Assembly: GCF_030622045.1 (NCBI RefSeq)
Contig: NZ_CP130886.1
Location: 6,208,001-6,272,000, forward strand
Length of the DNA stretch: 64,000 nucleotides
Source of the DNA: Planctellipticum variicoloris
GTDB lineage: Bacteria > Planctomycetota > Planctomycetia > Planctomycetales > Planctomycetaceae
Direction of reading: 5' to 3'
Position numbers and translations under genes: made by a program. Under the pieces are notes generated by a model, which made no database searches, had not been told where the DNA came from, and was given only the letters and a program-made list of their open reading frames with translations. Positions 53,719 through 62,438 of this stretch are shown here, piece after piece (within the stretch, counting starts at the first letter, position 1; every line of letters begins with the position of its first letter).

Positions 53719-55149
53719 CTACGCCAGAATCTCGTGCACGGGGCTGTGCTCTTCCACGCCTGTCAGCCGGAAATCCAGGCCCTGGAAGCGGTAGGTGAAG
53801 CGGGCGTGGTCGAGGCCGAGGAGGTGCAGGATGGTGGCGTGCAGGTCGTGCACTTCCACCGGGTTCTCCGCCACGTTGTAGCTGAAGTCGTCCGTCTTCC
53901 CCCACGTGATCCCCGGCTTCACGCCGCCGCCGGCCAGCCAGACCGTGAAGCAGCGCGGGTGGTGGTCCCGGCCCGCCTCCGGGCTCTTCCAGTCTCCCTG
54001 ACCGGCGACCCCCCGGCCGAACTCGCCCCCCCAGACGACCAGCGTGTCATCGAGCAGTCCCCGGCGTTTGAGATCCTGCACCAGGGCGGCTGAGGCCTGG
54101 TCGGTGTCGCGGCAGCGGGCCGTGCACCACGACGGCAGCCGGCTGTGGTGGTCCCAGTCGGGATGAAAGAGCTGGATAAACCGCACGCCGCGCTCCACCA
54201 GCCGGCGGGCCAGGATACAGTTGGCGGCGTAGCTCCCCGCCCGGCGGGAATCGGGGCCGTAGAGTTCGAAGGTCTCTTCCGACTCGTCGCTGAGATCGGT
54301 CAGTTCGGGGATGCTGGTCTGCATCCGATAGGCCATCTCGTATTGCCGGATGCGGGTGGTGATCTCGGGATCGCCGGCGGTCTCCAGATGATGCTGGTTG
54401 AGTTCCCCCAATCCGTCGAGCATATTCCTGCGGAGCGATCGCGGCAGGCCGTCGGGGTCGCGGAGATACAGGACCGGATCGCGCGAGTTGCGGAGCTTGA
54501 CTCCCTGGAAGCTGGAGGGGAGGAACCCGCTCCCCCAGTAATGGTCGTAGAGGGGCTGGTCGCTGGGCCGCTGCATCCGCGAGATCAAAACGATGAAGTC
54601 CGGAAAGTTCTGATTCTCGGTGCCGAGGCCATAGCTGACCCAGCCGCCGACGCTCGGCCGGCCGGCGAGCTGATGCCCGGTGAGAAACTTGGTCATGGCG
54701 GGGGCGTGGTTGATCTGGTCGGTCCGCATCGACTTGATGAAGCAGAGGTTGTCGGCGACCGAACCGATGTGGGGCAGCCACTCGCTGACCGTCGCCCCGC
54801 TCTCCCCCCAGCGGGAGAATTTTGTGCGCGACGGCATGACGAGCTGCTTCTGGTTGGCCGTCATCCCGGTCAACCGCTGTCCCATCCGGACCGAATCGGG
54901 GAGCTCGATCCCCGCCCACTCTTCGAGCCCCGGCTTGTGGTCGTACAGTTCGAGCTGCGAGGGACCGCCCGATTGCGTGAGGAAGATCACCCGGCGGGCG
55001 CGCGGGGCGAACTGCCACGGCGACGTCGTTTCCGCCTGAGCCTGCGAGAGGAGCGAGTTGAGGGCGATGGCGCCGAGGCCCAGGCCGGCGGAGCGGCTGA
55101 GGAAGGCCCGTCGGGCGATGTCGATGGCAAGGGGATCGGGATCCGTCAT
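53719..55149 (-). CDS. DUF1501 secreted protein
   Basis: 476 aa. Tat-like signal (ARRAFLSRSAGLGLGAIALN). DUF1501 blocks: RRVIFLTQSGGPSQLELYDH, NHAPAMTKFLTGHQLAG, TLVVWGGEFGRG, HHPRCFTVWLAGGGVKPGIT and DLHATILHLLGLDHARF. A sulfatase/phosphatase-like fold of unknown substrate, typical of planctomycetes. The start codon is 9 bp from the end of the preceding PSD1-type gene, so the two form an operon. Confidence 0.92.
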   Translation of the reverse strand: MTDPDPLAIDIARRAFLSRSAGLGLGAIALNSLLSQAQAETTSPWQFAPRARRVIFLTQSGGPSQLELYDHKPGLEEWAGIELPDSVRMGQRLTGMTANQKQLVMPSRTKFSRWGESGATVSEWLPHIGSVADNLCFIKSMRTDQINHAPAMTKFLTGHQLAGRPSVGGWVSYGLGTENQNFPDFIVLISRMQRPSDQPLYDHYWGSGFLPSSFQGVKLRNSRDPVLYLRDPDGLPRSLRRNMLDGLGELNQHHLETAGDPEITTRIRQYEMAYRMQTSIPELTDLSDESEETFELYGPDSRRAGSYAANCILARRLVERGVRFIQLFHPDWDHHSRLPSWCTARCRDTDQASAALVQDLKRRGLLDDTLVVWGGEFGRGVAGQGDWKSPEAGRDHHPRCFTVWLAGGGVKPGITWGKTDDFSYNVAENPVEVHDLHATILHLLGLDHARFTYRFQGLDFRLTGVEEHSPVHEILA

Positions 55150-55158
55150 GGCACTCGG

Positions 55159-58100
55159 TCACTCGTGCGTGATGGTTTCGTCGAGATTCAGGATCAGGCT
55201 GGCTGCGACCATCGCCGCAGCCGCTGCGGGGGCTGCGCCCGCTGCCACGAGTTCGGCCTGGCCGACGGCCAGCAGTTTGACCGCGTCGGCGGGATGTTCG
55301 CGGTAGTAGGCGAGGGCTCTCTCATGTTCGCGAATGAGAACTTGCAGTTCGCGGTCATCCGGCGAGCGCGACAGGATGCGTCGGAAGAGGTCCCGCAGAC
55401 GTTCGCTGGTGACAGCGATTGTCTGCGCGCGATCAGCCAGAGCGCGGGCGGCTTCGAGGGAATTGACGTCGTTGAGCAGCGTGAGGGCCTGCAGCGGAGT
55501 ATTGGTGCGATTGGTGCGGACTTCGCAGACGCGGCGCTGGGCGGAGTCGAACAGGAACGTCGGTCCGACGGCCCGCCGCCAGAAGGCGTACAGCGTCCGG
55601 CGGTACTGGGCCGCTCCTTCGCTCGGTTCGTAATGGAACCGGCCCATGAACATCTCCTCCCAGACGCCATCGGGCTGCCAGGGCCGGACGGAGGGGCCGC
55701 CAATTGCCGGGTTGAGCAGCCCCGACGCCTTCAGCCCGGCGTCGCGGATCATCCAGGCCGGCAGCCGGAAGCGCGCTCCGCGGGCGAGCAGTCGGTTCTC
55801 CGGATCACGGGCGAGCAGGGCCTGGGAGACGTCGGACTGCTGCCGGTACGTTTCGCTGGTGACGATCAGCTTCAGCACGTGCTTGACGTTCCAGCCGCTC
55901 TCCAGGAATTCGACCGCGAGCCAGTCGAGCAGTTCGGGATGCGTCGGGGCTTCCCCCTGCAGGCCGAAGTCTTCGGGCGTCCGGACCAGCCCCGCGCCGA
56001 AGGCGAGCTGCCAGAGCTGATTGACGACGACCCGCGCAGTCAGCGGGTTGTCGCGGGCGACGAGCCACTTCGCCAGTCCCAGGCGAGTGCGGGGCTCGTC
56101 GGTCGGCCAGGGAGCGATCGCCGCGGGGACGCCCTGCTCGACGACTTCACCCTTCTTGTCCCAGACGCCGCGGACGAGGACGTGCGTTTCGCGCGGCTCT
56201 TTGCGCTCGCTCAAGACCATGACGTTGATCTTGCCCGCCGCCTGCTGGACTTCTTTCAGTTGCGCCTGCGCCCGCTCCAGGGAAGCCCGTTCGACAAGGT
56301 AAGGTTCGTGGTCGGAAAGAAACTCGTCGAACAGCCGCTGACGCAGCTTCTCGTCGAGCTTGCTGAGATCCGCTTCCACCTTCAATGCGGCGGCGAGTTG
56401 TTCGAGCGGCGTGGCTTCGACACTTCGCACGGCCGGGCCGGCTTCGCTGCAGGCGGACAGGCGGAATCGGCCGATGTTGGCGTCGCCGCGCGTGGAGCGC
56501 TGGCGCAGTTCGAACACCACCTCTTCGTCCTCTGCGAGGACCAGCGGTTCGGCCAATGCGAAGACGGCGGTGTGCGGATGAAACCCTTCCTCGCCCTGCG
56601 TCGTCCAGCCATTGCGGGGGTCGTCGTCGAGGACGTGCCGGACTTCGCCATAGCCTTCGAGCTTCTTCGGATCTCCCTGCACATCGGCGACCGCATTGGC
56701 CAGCAGAATGTCGCGGATCTGGGAACTGCTCCGGCGACGGACCTGGAGTTTGACGTCGGTCAGGATGAAGTGGCCGGTCTTGCCGCGGGAGTAGCCCCTC
56801 TCGGTGAAGGCGGGATCGGGCAGCACCTCCAGCCGCAGGCCCGTGATCCGCGGCAGCTTCGGCGTCGTCACGAAGCGATAGTCGTCCTGGATCGGGTTCG
56901 GTCCGTCGGCCAGCACGGAGCCATCGTCAGTCTGCTGGAGGCGGGTTCCTTCGGAAGTTTCGAGGAGCGATGCTTTCAGCACGGACCATGACTGGCGCCC
57001 GCCTTGTGACTCCGTGGCTCGCTGTTGCAGCCATTCGGCAAATGGAGCTTCCGCCGCCAGTTTGGCCGCCGCTTCGCGCGGCGAACGCTCGTCGACGAGC
57101 CACTGGGCTTCCGACACCGCTCGCTGGGCCCGTGGAGACTGATAGGCCAGGTACGGCTTGGCGGCGGTGCTCGCCTTGCCGTCTTCGTCGATGCTGTTGA
57201 AGAAGGCAAACAGACTGTAGAACTCGGCCTGCGAGACGGGATCGAACTTGTGCGAGTGGCACTGGCAGCAGCCGAGCGTCAGTCCCAGCCAGACCGTGCC
57301 GGTGGTGCTGACCCGGTCGATGACGTAATCGATCCGCGATTCCTCGGGATCGCGGCCACCTTCCCCATTGGTCATGTGATGCCGGTGGAAGGTGGTGGCG
57401 AGCTGCTGCTCGGGGGTGGCGTCGGGGAGCAGGTCCCCGGCGAACTGCTCGATTGTGAACTGGTCGAACGGCTGATTGCGATTGAACGCGTCGACGACCC
57501 AGTCCCGCCAGGGCCAGTTGGTCCGCGTCGCGTCTCCCTGGAAGCCGTCTGTATCCGCATACCGGGCGGCATCCAGCCACCACATCGCCATCCGCTCGCC
57601 GAAGTGCTCGCTGGCCAGCAGCCGGTCAACCTGACGTTCCCAGGCTTCGGGTGAGCCATCGGCCACGAACGCCGCGACCTCTTCGGGTGACGGCGGCAGG
57701 CCCGTCAGGTCGAACGACAGCCGGCGGAGCAGTTTCTCCTTCGTCGCCCGTGGCGAAGGCGACAATCCTTCCTTTGCCAGACGCGCTCGGACGAACGCAT
57801 CGACCGGATGCTCGGCCAGTTTCGGCACGTTCGGCCGAATGGGAACTTCAAATGACCAGTGCTTGCCCCACGGCGCCTCGGCCGCAATCCAGCGGCGGAG
57901 CTTGTCGATCTGCTCCGCGGTCAGCGGCTTCTTCGACTTCGCCGGCGGCATCACGAGGTCGGGGTCGGTCGACGTGATCCGGTTCAGCAGTTCGCTCTCA
58001 CCCGGTTTGCCGGGAGCGAGGGCGGCGAGCGCCCCGTCGCGGGTGTCGAGCCGCAGGTCTCCCTTGCGGGAGTGCTCGTCGGGGCCGTGACAGCCGAAGC

Positions 58101-58212
58101 AGTTGTCGGAGAGAATCGGCTGAATGTCCCGGCTGAACGAGAGCGGTTCGTCAGCGCGGACGGCGACGGCGGGGCTGCAGAACAAAACGAGGATCAGCCA
58201 GGCTCGCAACAC
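55159..58212 (-). CDS. PSD1-type protein: cytochrome c + DUF1549 + DUF1553
   Basis: 1017 aa from GTG 58212, chosen because GGAG lies upstream and the frame begins a signal peptide (VLRAWLILVLFCSPAVAVRA). Planctomycete cytochrome-type heme site CFGCH near residue 38, DUF1549 region (LLRRLSFDLTGLPPSPEEVA, MAMWWLDAARYADTDGFQGD) and DUF1553 (ADEPRTRLGLAKWLVARDNP-type block, WRRAVGPTFLFDSAQRRVCE). A long concanavalin-like insertion lies between. Function unknown; secreted or periplasmic. Co-transcribed with the DUF1501 gene. Confidence 0.9.
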   Translation of the reverse strand: MLRAWLILVLFCSPAVAVRADEPLSFSRDIQPILSDNCFGCHGPDEHSRKGDLRLDTRDGALAALAPGKPGESELLNRITSTDPDLVMPPAKSKKPLTAEQIDKLRRWIAAEAPWGKHWSFEVPIRPNVPKLAEHPVDAFVRARLAKEGLSPSPRATKEKLLRRLSFDLTGLPPSPEEVAAFVADGSPEAWERQVDRLLASEHFGERMAMWWLDAARYADTDGFQGDATRTNWPWRDWVVDAFNRNQPFDQFTIEQFAGDLLPDATPEQQLATTFHRHHMTNGEGGRDPEESRIDYVIDRVSTTGTVWLGLTLGCCQCHSHKFDPVSQAEFYSLFAFFNSIDEDGKASTAAKPYLAYQSPRAQRAVSEAQWLVDERSPREAAAKLAAEAPFAEWLQQRATESQGGRQSWSVLKASLLETSEGTRLQQTDDGSVLADGPNPIQDDYRFVTTPKLPRITGLRLEVLPDPAFTERGYSRGKTGHFILTDVKLQVRRRSSSQIRDILLANAVADVQGDPKKLEGYGEVRHVLDDDPRNGWTTQGEEGFHPHTAVFALAEPLVLAEDEEVVFELRQRSTRGDANIGRFRLSACSEAGPAVRSVEATPLEQLAAALKVEADLSKLDEKLRQRLFDEFLSDHEPYLVERASLERAQAQLKEVQQAAGKINVMVLSERKEPRETHVLVRGVWDKKGEVVEQGVPAAIAPWPTDEPRTRLGLAKWLVARDNPLTARVVVNQLWQLAFGAGLVRTPEDFGLQGEAPTHPELLDWLAVEFLESGWNVKHVLKLIVTSETYRQQSDVSQALLARDPENRLLARGARFRLPAWMIRDAGLKASGLLNPAIGGPSVRPWQPDGVWEEMFMGRFHYEPSEGAAQYRRTLYAFWRRAVGPTFLFDSAQRRVCEVRTNRTNTPLQALTLLNDVNSLEAARALADRAQTIAVTSERLRDLFRRILSRSPDDRELQVLIREHERALAYYREHPADAVKLLAVGQAELVAAGAAPAAAAAMVAASLILNLDETITHE

Positions 58213-58242
58213 GCTCGCTCCAGTCTCATGCTCTGTCAGATT

Positions 58243-58324
58243 GGGTGGCCGGGGCAGGAGCGTCTTCGCGATGCCCCGGAGAGTTGAAGTCCGGGGCTTC
58301 CCTTCGGTCCAGCCCCGGCCACCC
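58243..58324. repeat. Cruciform repeat: nested inverted repeats
   Basis: Outer 13-bp arms GGGTGGCCGGGGC (58243-58255) and GCCCCGGCCACCC (58312-58324) enclose a second hairpin GCCCCGG/CCGGGGC (58273-58297). It lies between two PSD1/DUF1501 pairs and looks like a dispersed repeat element. Confidence 0.75.
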
Positions 58325-58333
58325 GATGTCCTT

Positions 58334-59806
58334 CTACGCAAACAATCCCATCGCCGGTTGCCCCAGTCCGTCTTCCGTCGCATAGAACGGCCGCTTTTCG
58401 ACGTCGAACACCGTCTTCGGGCTGATCCCCATCGCCGTGAAGATGGACGCGTGCAAGTCAGTGACCGTCAGCGGATCTTTGACGGCCAGGAAGGGTCGCT
58501 CGGGGGCCGATTCGCCGTACAGATGCCCCTTCTTCACGCCGCCCCCCCAGAGCATGATTGACGCGCCCCCGGTGAAGTGCCGGTGCTGGCCGTAGTGTTT
58601 CAGCTCCTGCAGCACGTCGACTTTCTCCGTCGCCTGATCGTTGGCGTTGGAGCCGGGCCGGCCTTCCATGATCATGTCCCGGCTGAACTCGCTGGCCAGG
58701 ATGACCAGCGTCCGGTCGAGCAGCCCGCGGGACTCCAGGTCGAGGATGAGCTGGGCGATCGGCCGGTCGATTTCTTCTTTCATCCGCTTGAGCGTCGTGT
58801 GCCCGTTGGCATGGGTATCCCAGTGCAGGAACGGGACGTACTCGGTCGTCACCTCGACGTAGCGGGCGCCGTTTTCCACCAGGCGGCGGGCCAGCAGGCA
58901 GCCCCGGCCGAAGCGGCCGGTGTCGTACTTGTCGTAGCTCTCCTTCGGCTCCAGCGAGATATCAAACGCCGCCCGCTCCTTCGAGCTGAGCAGGCGATGG
59001 GCATTTTCCATCGAGCGGACCAGCGACTCCTGCTGGTAATCGCTGAGGTACTCCCGCTGCGGGGTCTGGTCGATCAACTGGCGATAGAGCTTGTAGCGGT
59101 CGCCGAAGCGTCCGGGCTGCATGCCCTTCGGCGGGCGGACCGACGCTGCAGCCTCTTCGGGGTAGGGCAGGTTCATCGGGCCGAATTCACTGCCGAAGAA
59201 GCCGGCGGTCGTGAAGGCCTTCAGTTCTTCCTGTTCGCCGACCCCTTCGAGCCGCTGGCCGATGTTGATGAACGGCGGGATGACCGGATTGAGCGGTCCC
59301 AGCACCCGAGCCATCCACGCGCCGATGTGCGGGCAGGCGACGGTTTGCGGCGGGACGTACCCGGTGTGCCAGTGATACTGGTGCCGGGAATGCAGGATGC
59401 TCCCCAGGTCGGGCAGCACGTGCGAGCGGACCAGCGTTCCCCGGTCCATGATCTGTGCGATGTGCTCCAGCCCCTGCGTGATCTTGATGTGATCGACGAC
59501 GGTGTCGATCGCCGGGAAGGTGCTCTCGACCTTCGCCACGGGGACGCCCGGCTCGAAGGGGACGTACTTCTTGGGGTCGAACGTATCCGGCGCCGCCATC
59601 CCGCCCCCCATCCAGAGCAGGATGCAGGAGTCGGCCTTCGCCTTGGGCTGGATGATCACGTCGCCATTGGGGGCGGCCAGCAGCCGCCGGGGCTCATTGG
59701 CCATCAGCGCCGCGGCGCTCCCCAGCATGAGCTGCTGCAGGAACCGGCGGCGGGCGACGGATTCGGGGAGCGCGGGATCGAGTTCGAATTCGGTCATGGC
59801 AGTCAT
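58334..59806 (-). CDS. DUF1501 secreted protein
   Basis: 490 aa. Twin-arginine-like start (ARRRFLQQLMLGSAAALMAN). Blocks: DSCILLWMGGGMAAPDTFDP, VDHIKITQGLEHIAQIMDRG, YHWHTGYVPPQTVACPHIGA, RTLVILASEFSRDMI, LWGGGVKKGHLYGESA and DLHASIFTAMGISPKTVFDV. A distinct DUF1501 branch from the 53719 product. Partner of the PSD1-type gene upstream at 59898; a second in-frame ATG lies at 59797. Confidence 0.92.
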   Translation of the reverse strand: MTAMTEFELDPALPESVARRRFLQQLMLGSAAALMANEPRRLLAAPNGDVIIQPKAKADSCILLWMGGGMAAPDTFDPKKYVPFEPGVPVAKVESTFPAIDTVVDHIKITQGLEHIAQIMDRGTLVRSHVLPDLGSILHSRHQYHWHTGYVPPQTVACPHIGAWMARVLGPLNPVIPPFINIGQRLEGVGEQEELKAFTTAGFFGSEFGPMNLPYPEEAAASVRPPKGMQPGRFGDRYKLYRQLIDQTPQREYLSDYQQESLVRSMENAHRLLSSKERAAFDISLEPKESYDKYDTGRFGRGCLLARRLVENGARYVEVTTEYVPFLHWDTHANGHTTLKRMKEEIDRPIAQLILDLESRGLLDRTLVILASEFSRDMIMEGRPGSNANDQATEKVDVLQELKHYGQHRHFTGGASIMLWGGGVKKGHLYGESAPERPFLAVKDPLTVTDLHASIFTAMGISPKTVFDVEKRPFYATEDGLGQPAMGLFA

Positions 59807-59897
59807 TCTCGCTGAATCTCTCTATCTTTCTCAGACGTCTTCTCTCTGAACTCTTCTCAGCGTCCTCAGAGTCTCCGCGGTGAAATCTTCTTCTGAA

Positions 59898-62306
59898 TTA
59901 TCGCACGAGCTGGAACTCAGGGAGCATCACGATGGCCCACAGGACATCTTCCAGGCCGGCCTCGGTCAGTGGATTTCCCAGGGCGGCCTGCAGGGCCGAG
60001 GATTCGTCGGGCGTGGGATTCCGGCTGAGAGCGAAGCGATACAGGTCCCGCACGCAGTCGGCCGGAGTCGTCGGGTTGCGGGCGAGAATGTTCCCGGCTC
60101 CACGGTGGAGCGCTTCAGCCAGCACCTGTCCGTTGGAGAGATCCATCGCTTCGAGCGTCGTGAGCTGTTCGGGGCGGACGCTGACGATCTGGTCCCGATT
60201 CGGTCGACCGAGGGAGCGCATCAGGAAGTCGCTTTTCACCAGCGAGGCCCGGACCATCAGTCCTGCGCTCGTGGATCCCTGACTCAAGGTCGCCGCCAGC
60301 GTCTCCTGCAGCCGGTTGGCCCAGACTTCCGGATGTGCGACCGGGGCTGCTGGCTGCCAGTCGGTCGGCTCGGACTTGTACCGGCCGTTCCGCTCGGGCT
60401 GCGTCGCCGTCCATTCCCAGTCGTTGGCGGTCGCAATGGTCACCGGGGAACCGTCGGCCAGCTTGAGGCGGGCTTCGCAGAACAGACCCGCCGGGTTGGG
60501 ACTGGCGCCGCCGTTCTTGGCGACGATCAGGAATTCGTTCGGTCCCGCCTTCAAGTGCGGCGTCAGCAGGATGGCGTCGGGGGCCTCCCAGTTTTCGCCG
60601 GCGCCGGCCCGCTGGCCGTTCACGAACAGCGTGTAGCTGTTGTCGCATGTCGCCACCGCCAGGCCGAAGGTGGGGGCGGCGGGCAGGTCGAATTTCTTCC
60701 GGAAGGCGATCGTCTCTCCCGCGGGAGCGTCACCCGCTTCCGCCCGCGACCAGATCCATTTCCCGGTCGGGGCTGTGTTCTCGGCGGCCGGATCGGGTTT
60801 GCCGCGGAGGACCGGGGCGTCGTACCGCGTCGGGGCGGCGCCGGTGAGTTGCCAGACGGTATCCATGAACTGCTCGGCGGTCAGGCGCTTCGCGCGGGGG
60901 CCGGCGTAGACGTAGCCGTGGTCGTCGATTCCTTCGGCGACGACCTGCGTCTGGCTCTGGTAGGCCTGTGATGTGGCGATCAGGGCGAGGACCTCTTTCA
61001 GGTCGAATCCATGATCGACCAGTTGGGCGGCCAGTTCGTCGAGGAGATCGGCGTTCCAGGGGGGCGACTGCATCGCGTCCACCGGATGTACGATCCCCCG
61101 GCCCATCAGACGGTGCCACAGGCGGTTGACGATGGTCCGCTGGAACCGGCCATTCTCGGGATGAGTCATCAGGGCCGCGAGCTGCTGCAGCCGTTCGGGC
61201 TGCGGCGCTGCGGCGTTGACCTGGCCCAGTTCCGGAAAGAGCCACGCCGCCTGAGCGGTTTTGCCGACTGGCTTGTCGCAGCGGTGAATCTCCAGCGGCC
61301 GGGTCGAGTAGATCGCGGCCAGGCCGAACGACTCTTCGAGCGTCCAGCGGTCGATGAAGCTGTCGTGGCAGGAGGCGCACTTGAGGTTGATCCCCAGGAA
61401 CGACTGTCCGACGCTCTGCGCGAACTGGATTTCGACGGTCTGTCCCGCGCTGACGTCGCCGCGCCAGCGGATGCCGTCGATGTACCCGGAGTTCTCCGGC
61501 GTCGGCGCAATCAGTTCGCGGGCGAACTGGTCGTACGGTTTGTTCGTGACCAGGGCCAGGTAGAGCCACTTCGAGATCTGCTTCCGGCCGCCGGTGATAA
61601 ATCCTGTGCCGGTGTAGTCGTTCCGGAGCAGGTCGTTCCAGAAGGTCAGCCAGTGCTCGGCGTAGTCGACGTCGCGGGCGAGCAGTTCGCGGACCAGTCG
61701 CGTCCGCTTGTCGGGCGAGGGATCGTCGAGGAAGGCCTGGAGGTTTTCGGGCGTCGGAAGGAGGCCGATCAGATCCAGCCAGGCCCGGCGGGCGAAGGTG
61801 GCGTCGTCGATCGGTTGCGGGCGGGGGCGTTTCTTCTCCGCCAGATACGCGTCGATGATCCGATCGACCGGATTGGCCCGTCCGTCGACGACCGGCGGCA
61901 GCTCGGGCCGGCGGGGCTTCAGCTGCGGCTCGTAGGGCCGCTCGCCGAAGCTGAAGCCCTGCTCCCACGTTGCTCCTTCGTCGATCCAGCGTTTCAGGAT
62001 CTCAATCTTCGCGGCGGGGACGCGCGGTCCCTCCGGCGGCATGCGGGAATCGTCCGTCGCGAGGACTCGCAGCACCAGCTCGCTTGCCGCGCTCCGGTTC
62101 GCGGTCAGCGCGGGGCCGGATTCTCCCCCGACCAGGGATGATTCGCGGGTGTTAAACGACAGCCCCCCCTTTTTCTGATCCCCGGTGTGACACTTGCCGC
62201 AATACTCCCGCAGGACGGGTACGACTTCGTGCGCAAAGTCGATATCCTTCCCGGCGGCGGGAACGGCGGACAGGAGGAACAGAATCGGGGCAACCCAGTG
62301 GCGCAT
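59898..62306 (-). CDS. PSD1-type protein with jelly-roll-like insertion
   Basis: 802 aa. Signal peptide (HWVAPILFLLSAVPAAG), heme site YCGKCH, DUF1549 (FARRAWLDLIGLLPTPENLQ) with a second CASCH, and DUF1553 (NRLWHRLMGRGIVHPVDAMQ and MRSLGRPNRDQIVSVRPEQL). Between them, a segment (LAVATCDNSYTLFVNGQRAG, EFLIVAKNGGASPNPAGLFC) resembles a galactose-binding/jelly-roll domain. Secreted, of unknown function, and paired with the DUF1501 gene that follows it. Confidence 0.88.
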   Translation of the reverse strand: MRHWVAPILFLLSAVPAAGKDIDFAHEVVPVLREYCGKCHTGDQKKGGLSFNTRESSLVGGESGPALTANRSAASELVLRVLATDDSRMPPEGPRVPAAKIEILKRWIDEGATWEQGFSFGERPYEPQLKPRRPELPPVVDGRANPVDRIIDAYLAEKKRPRPQPIDDATFARRAWLDLIGLLPTPENLQAFLDDPSPDKRTRLVRELLARDVDYAEHWLTFWNDLLRNDYTGTGFITGGRKQISKWLYLALVTNKPYDQFARELIAPTPENSGYIDGIRWRGDVSAGQTVEIQFAQSVGQSFLGINLKCASCHDSFIDRWTLEESFGLAAIYSTRPLEIHRCDKPVGKTAQAAWLFPELGQVNAAAPQPERLQQLAALMTHPENGRFQRTIVNRLWHRLMGRGIVHPVDAMQSPPWNADLLDELAAQLVDHGFDLKEVLALIATSQAYQSQTQVVAEGIDDHGYVYAGPRAKRLTAEQFMDTVWQLTGAAPTRYDAPVLRGKPDPAAENTAPTGKWIWSRAEAGDAPAGETIAFRKKFDLPAAPTFGLAVATCDNSYTLFVNGQRAGAGENWEAPDAILLTPHLKAGPNEFLIVAKNGGASPNPAGLFCEARLKLADGSPVTIATANDWEWTATQPERNGRYKSEPTDWQPAAPVAHPEVWANRLQETLAATLSQGSTSAGLMVRASLVKSDFLMRSLGRPNRDQIVSVRPEQLTTLEAMDLSNGQVLAEALHRGAGNILARNPTTPADCVRDLYRFALSRNPTPDESSALQAALGNPLTEAGLEDVLWAIVMLPEFQLVR

Positions 62307-62438
62307 CGGCGGTCTTTCGGAGCGGCAGGGAACGTCGGGCGGGAGACTCGGGCAGGCAAATCAGGCCACCCCTTGTTGTAAACCCTTTCAGGGCCGATGT
62401 CTATCACCATTCGGCCGGCAGAGAACCAGCGCTGTGGT

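Noticed and set aside
59880-60971. Plus-strand frames opposite the PSD1/DUF1501 genes
   Set aside because: High-GC shadow frames on the opposite strand of well-supported genes; no ribosome-binding site or domain.
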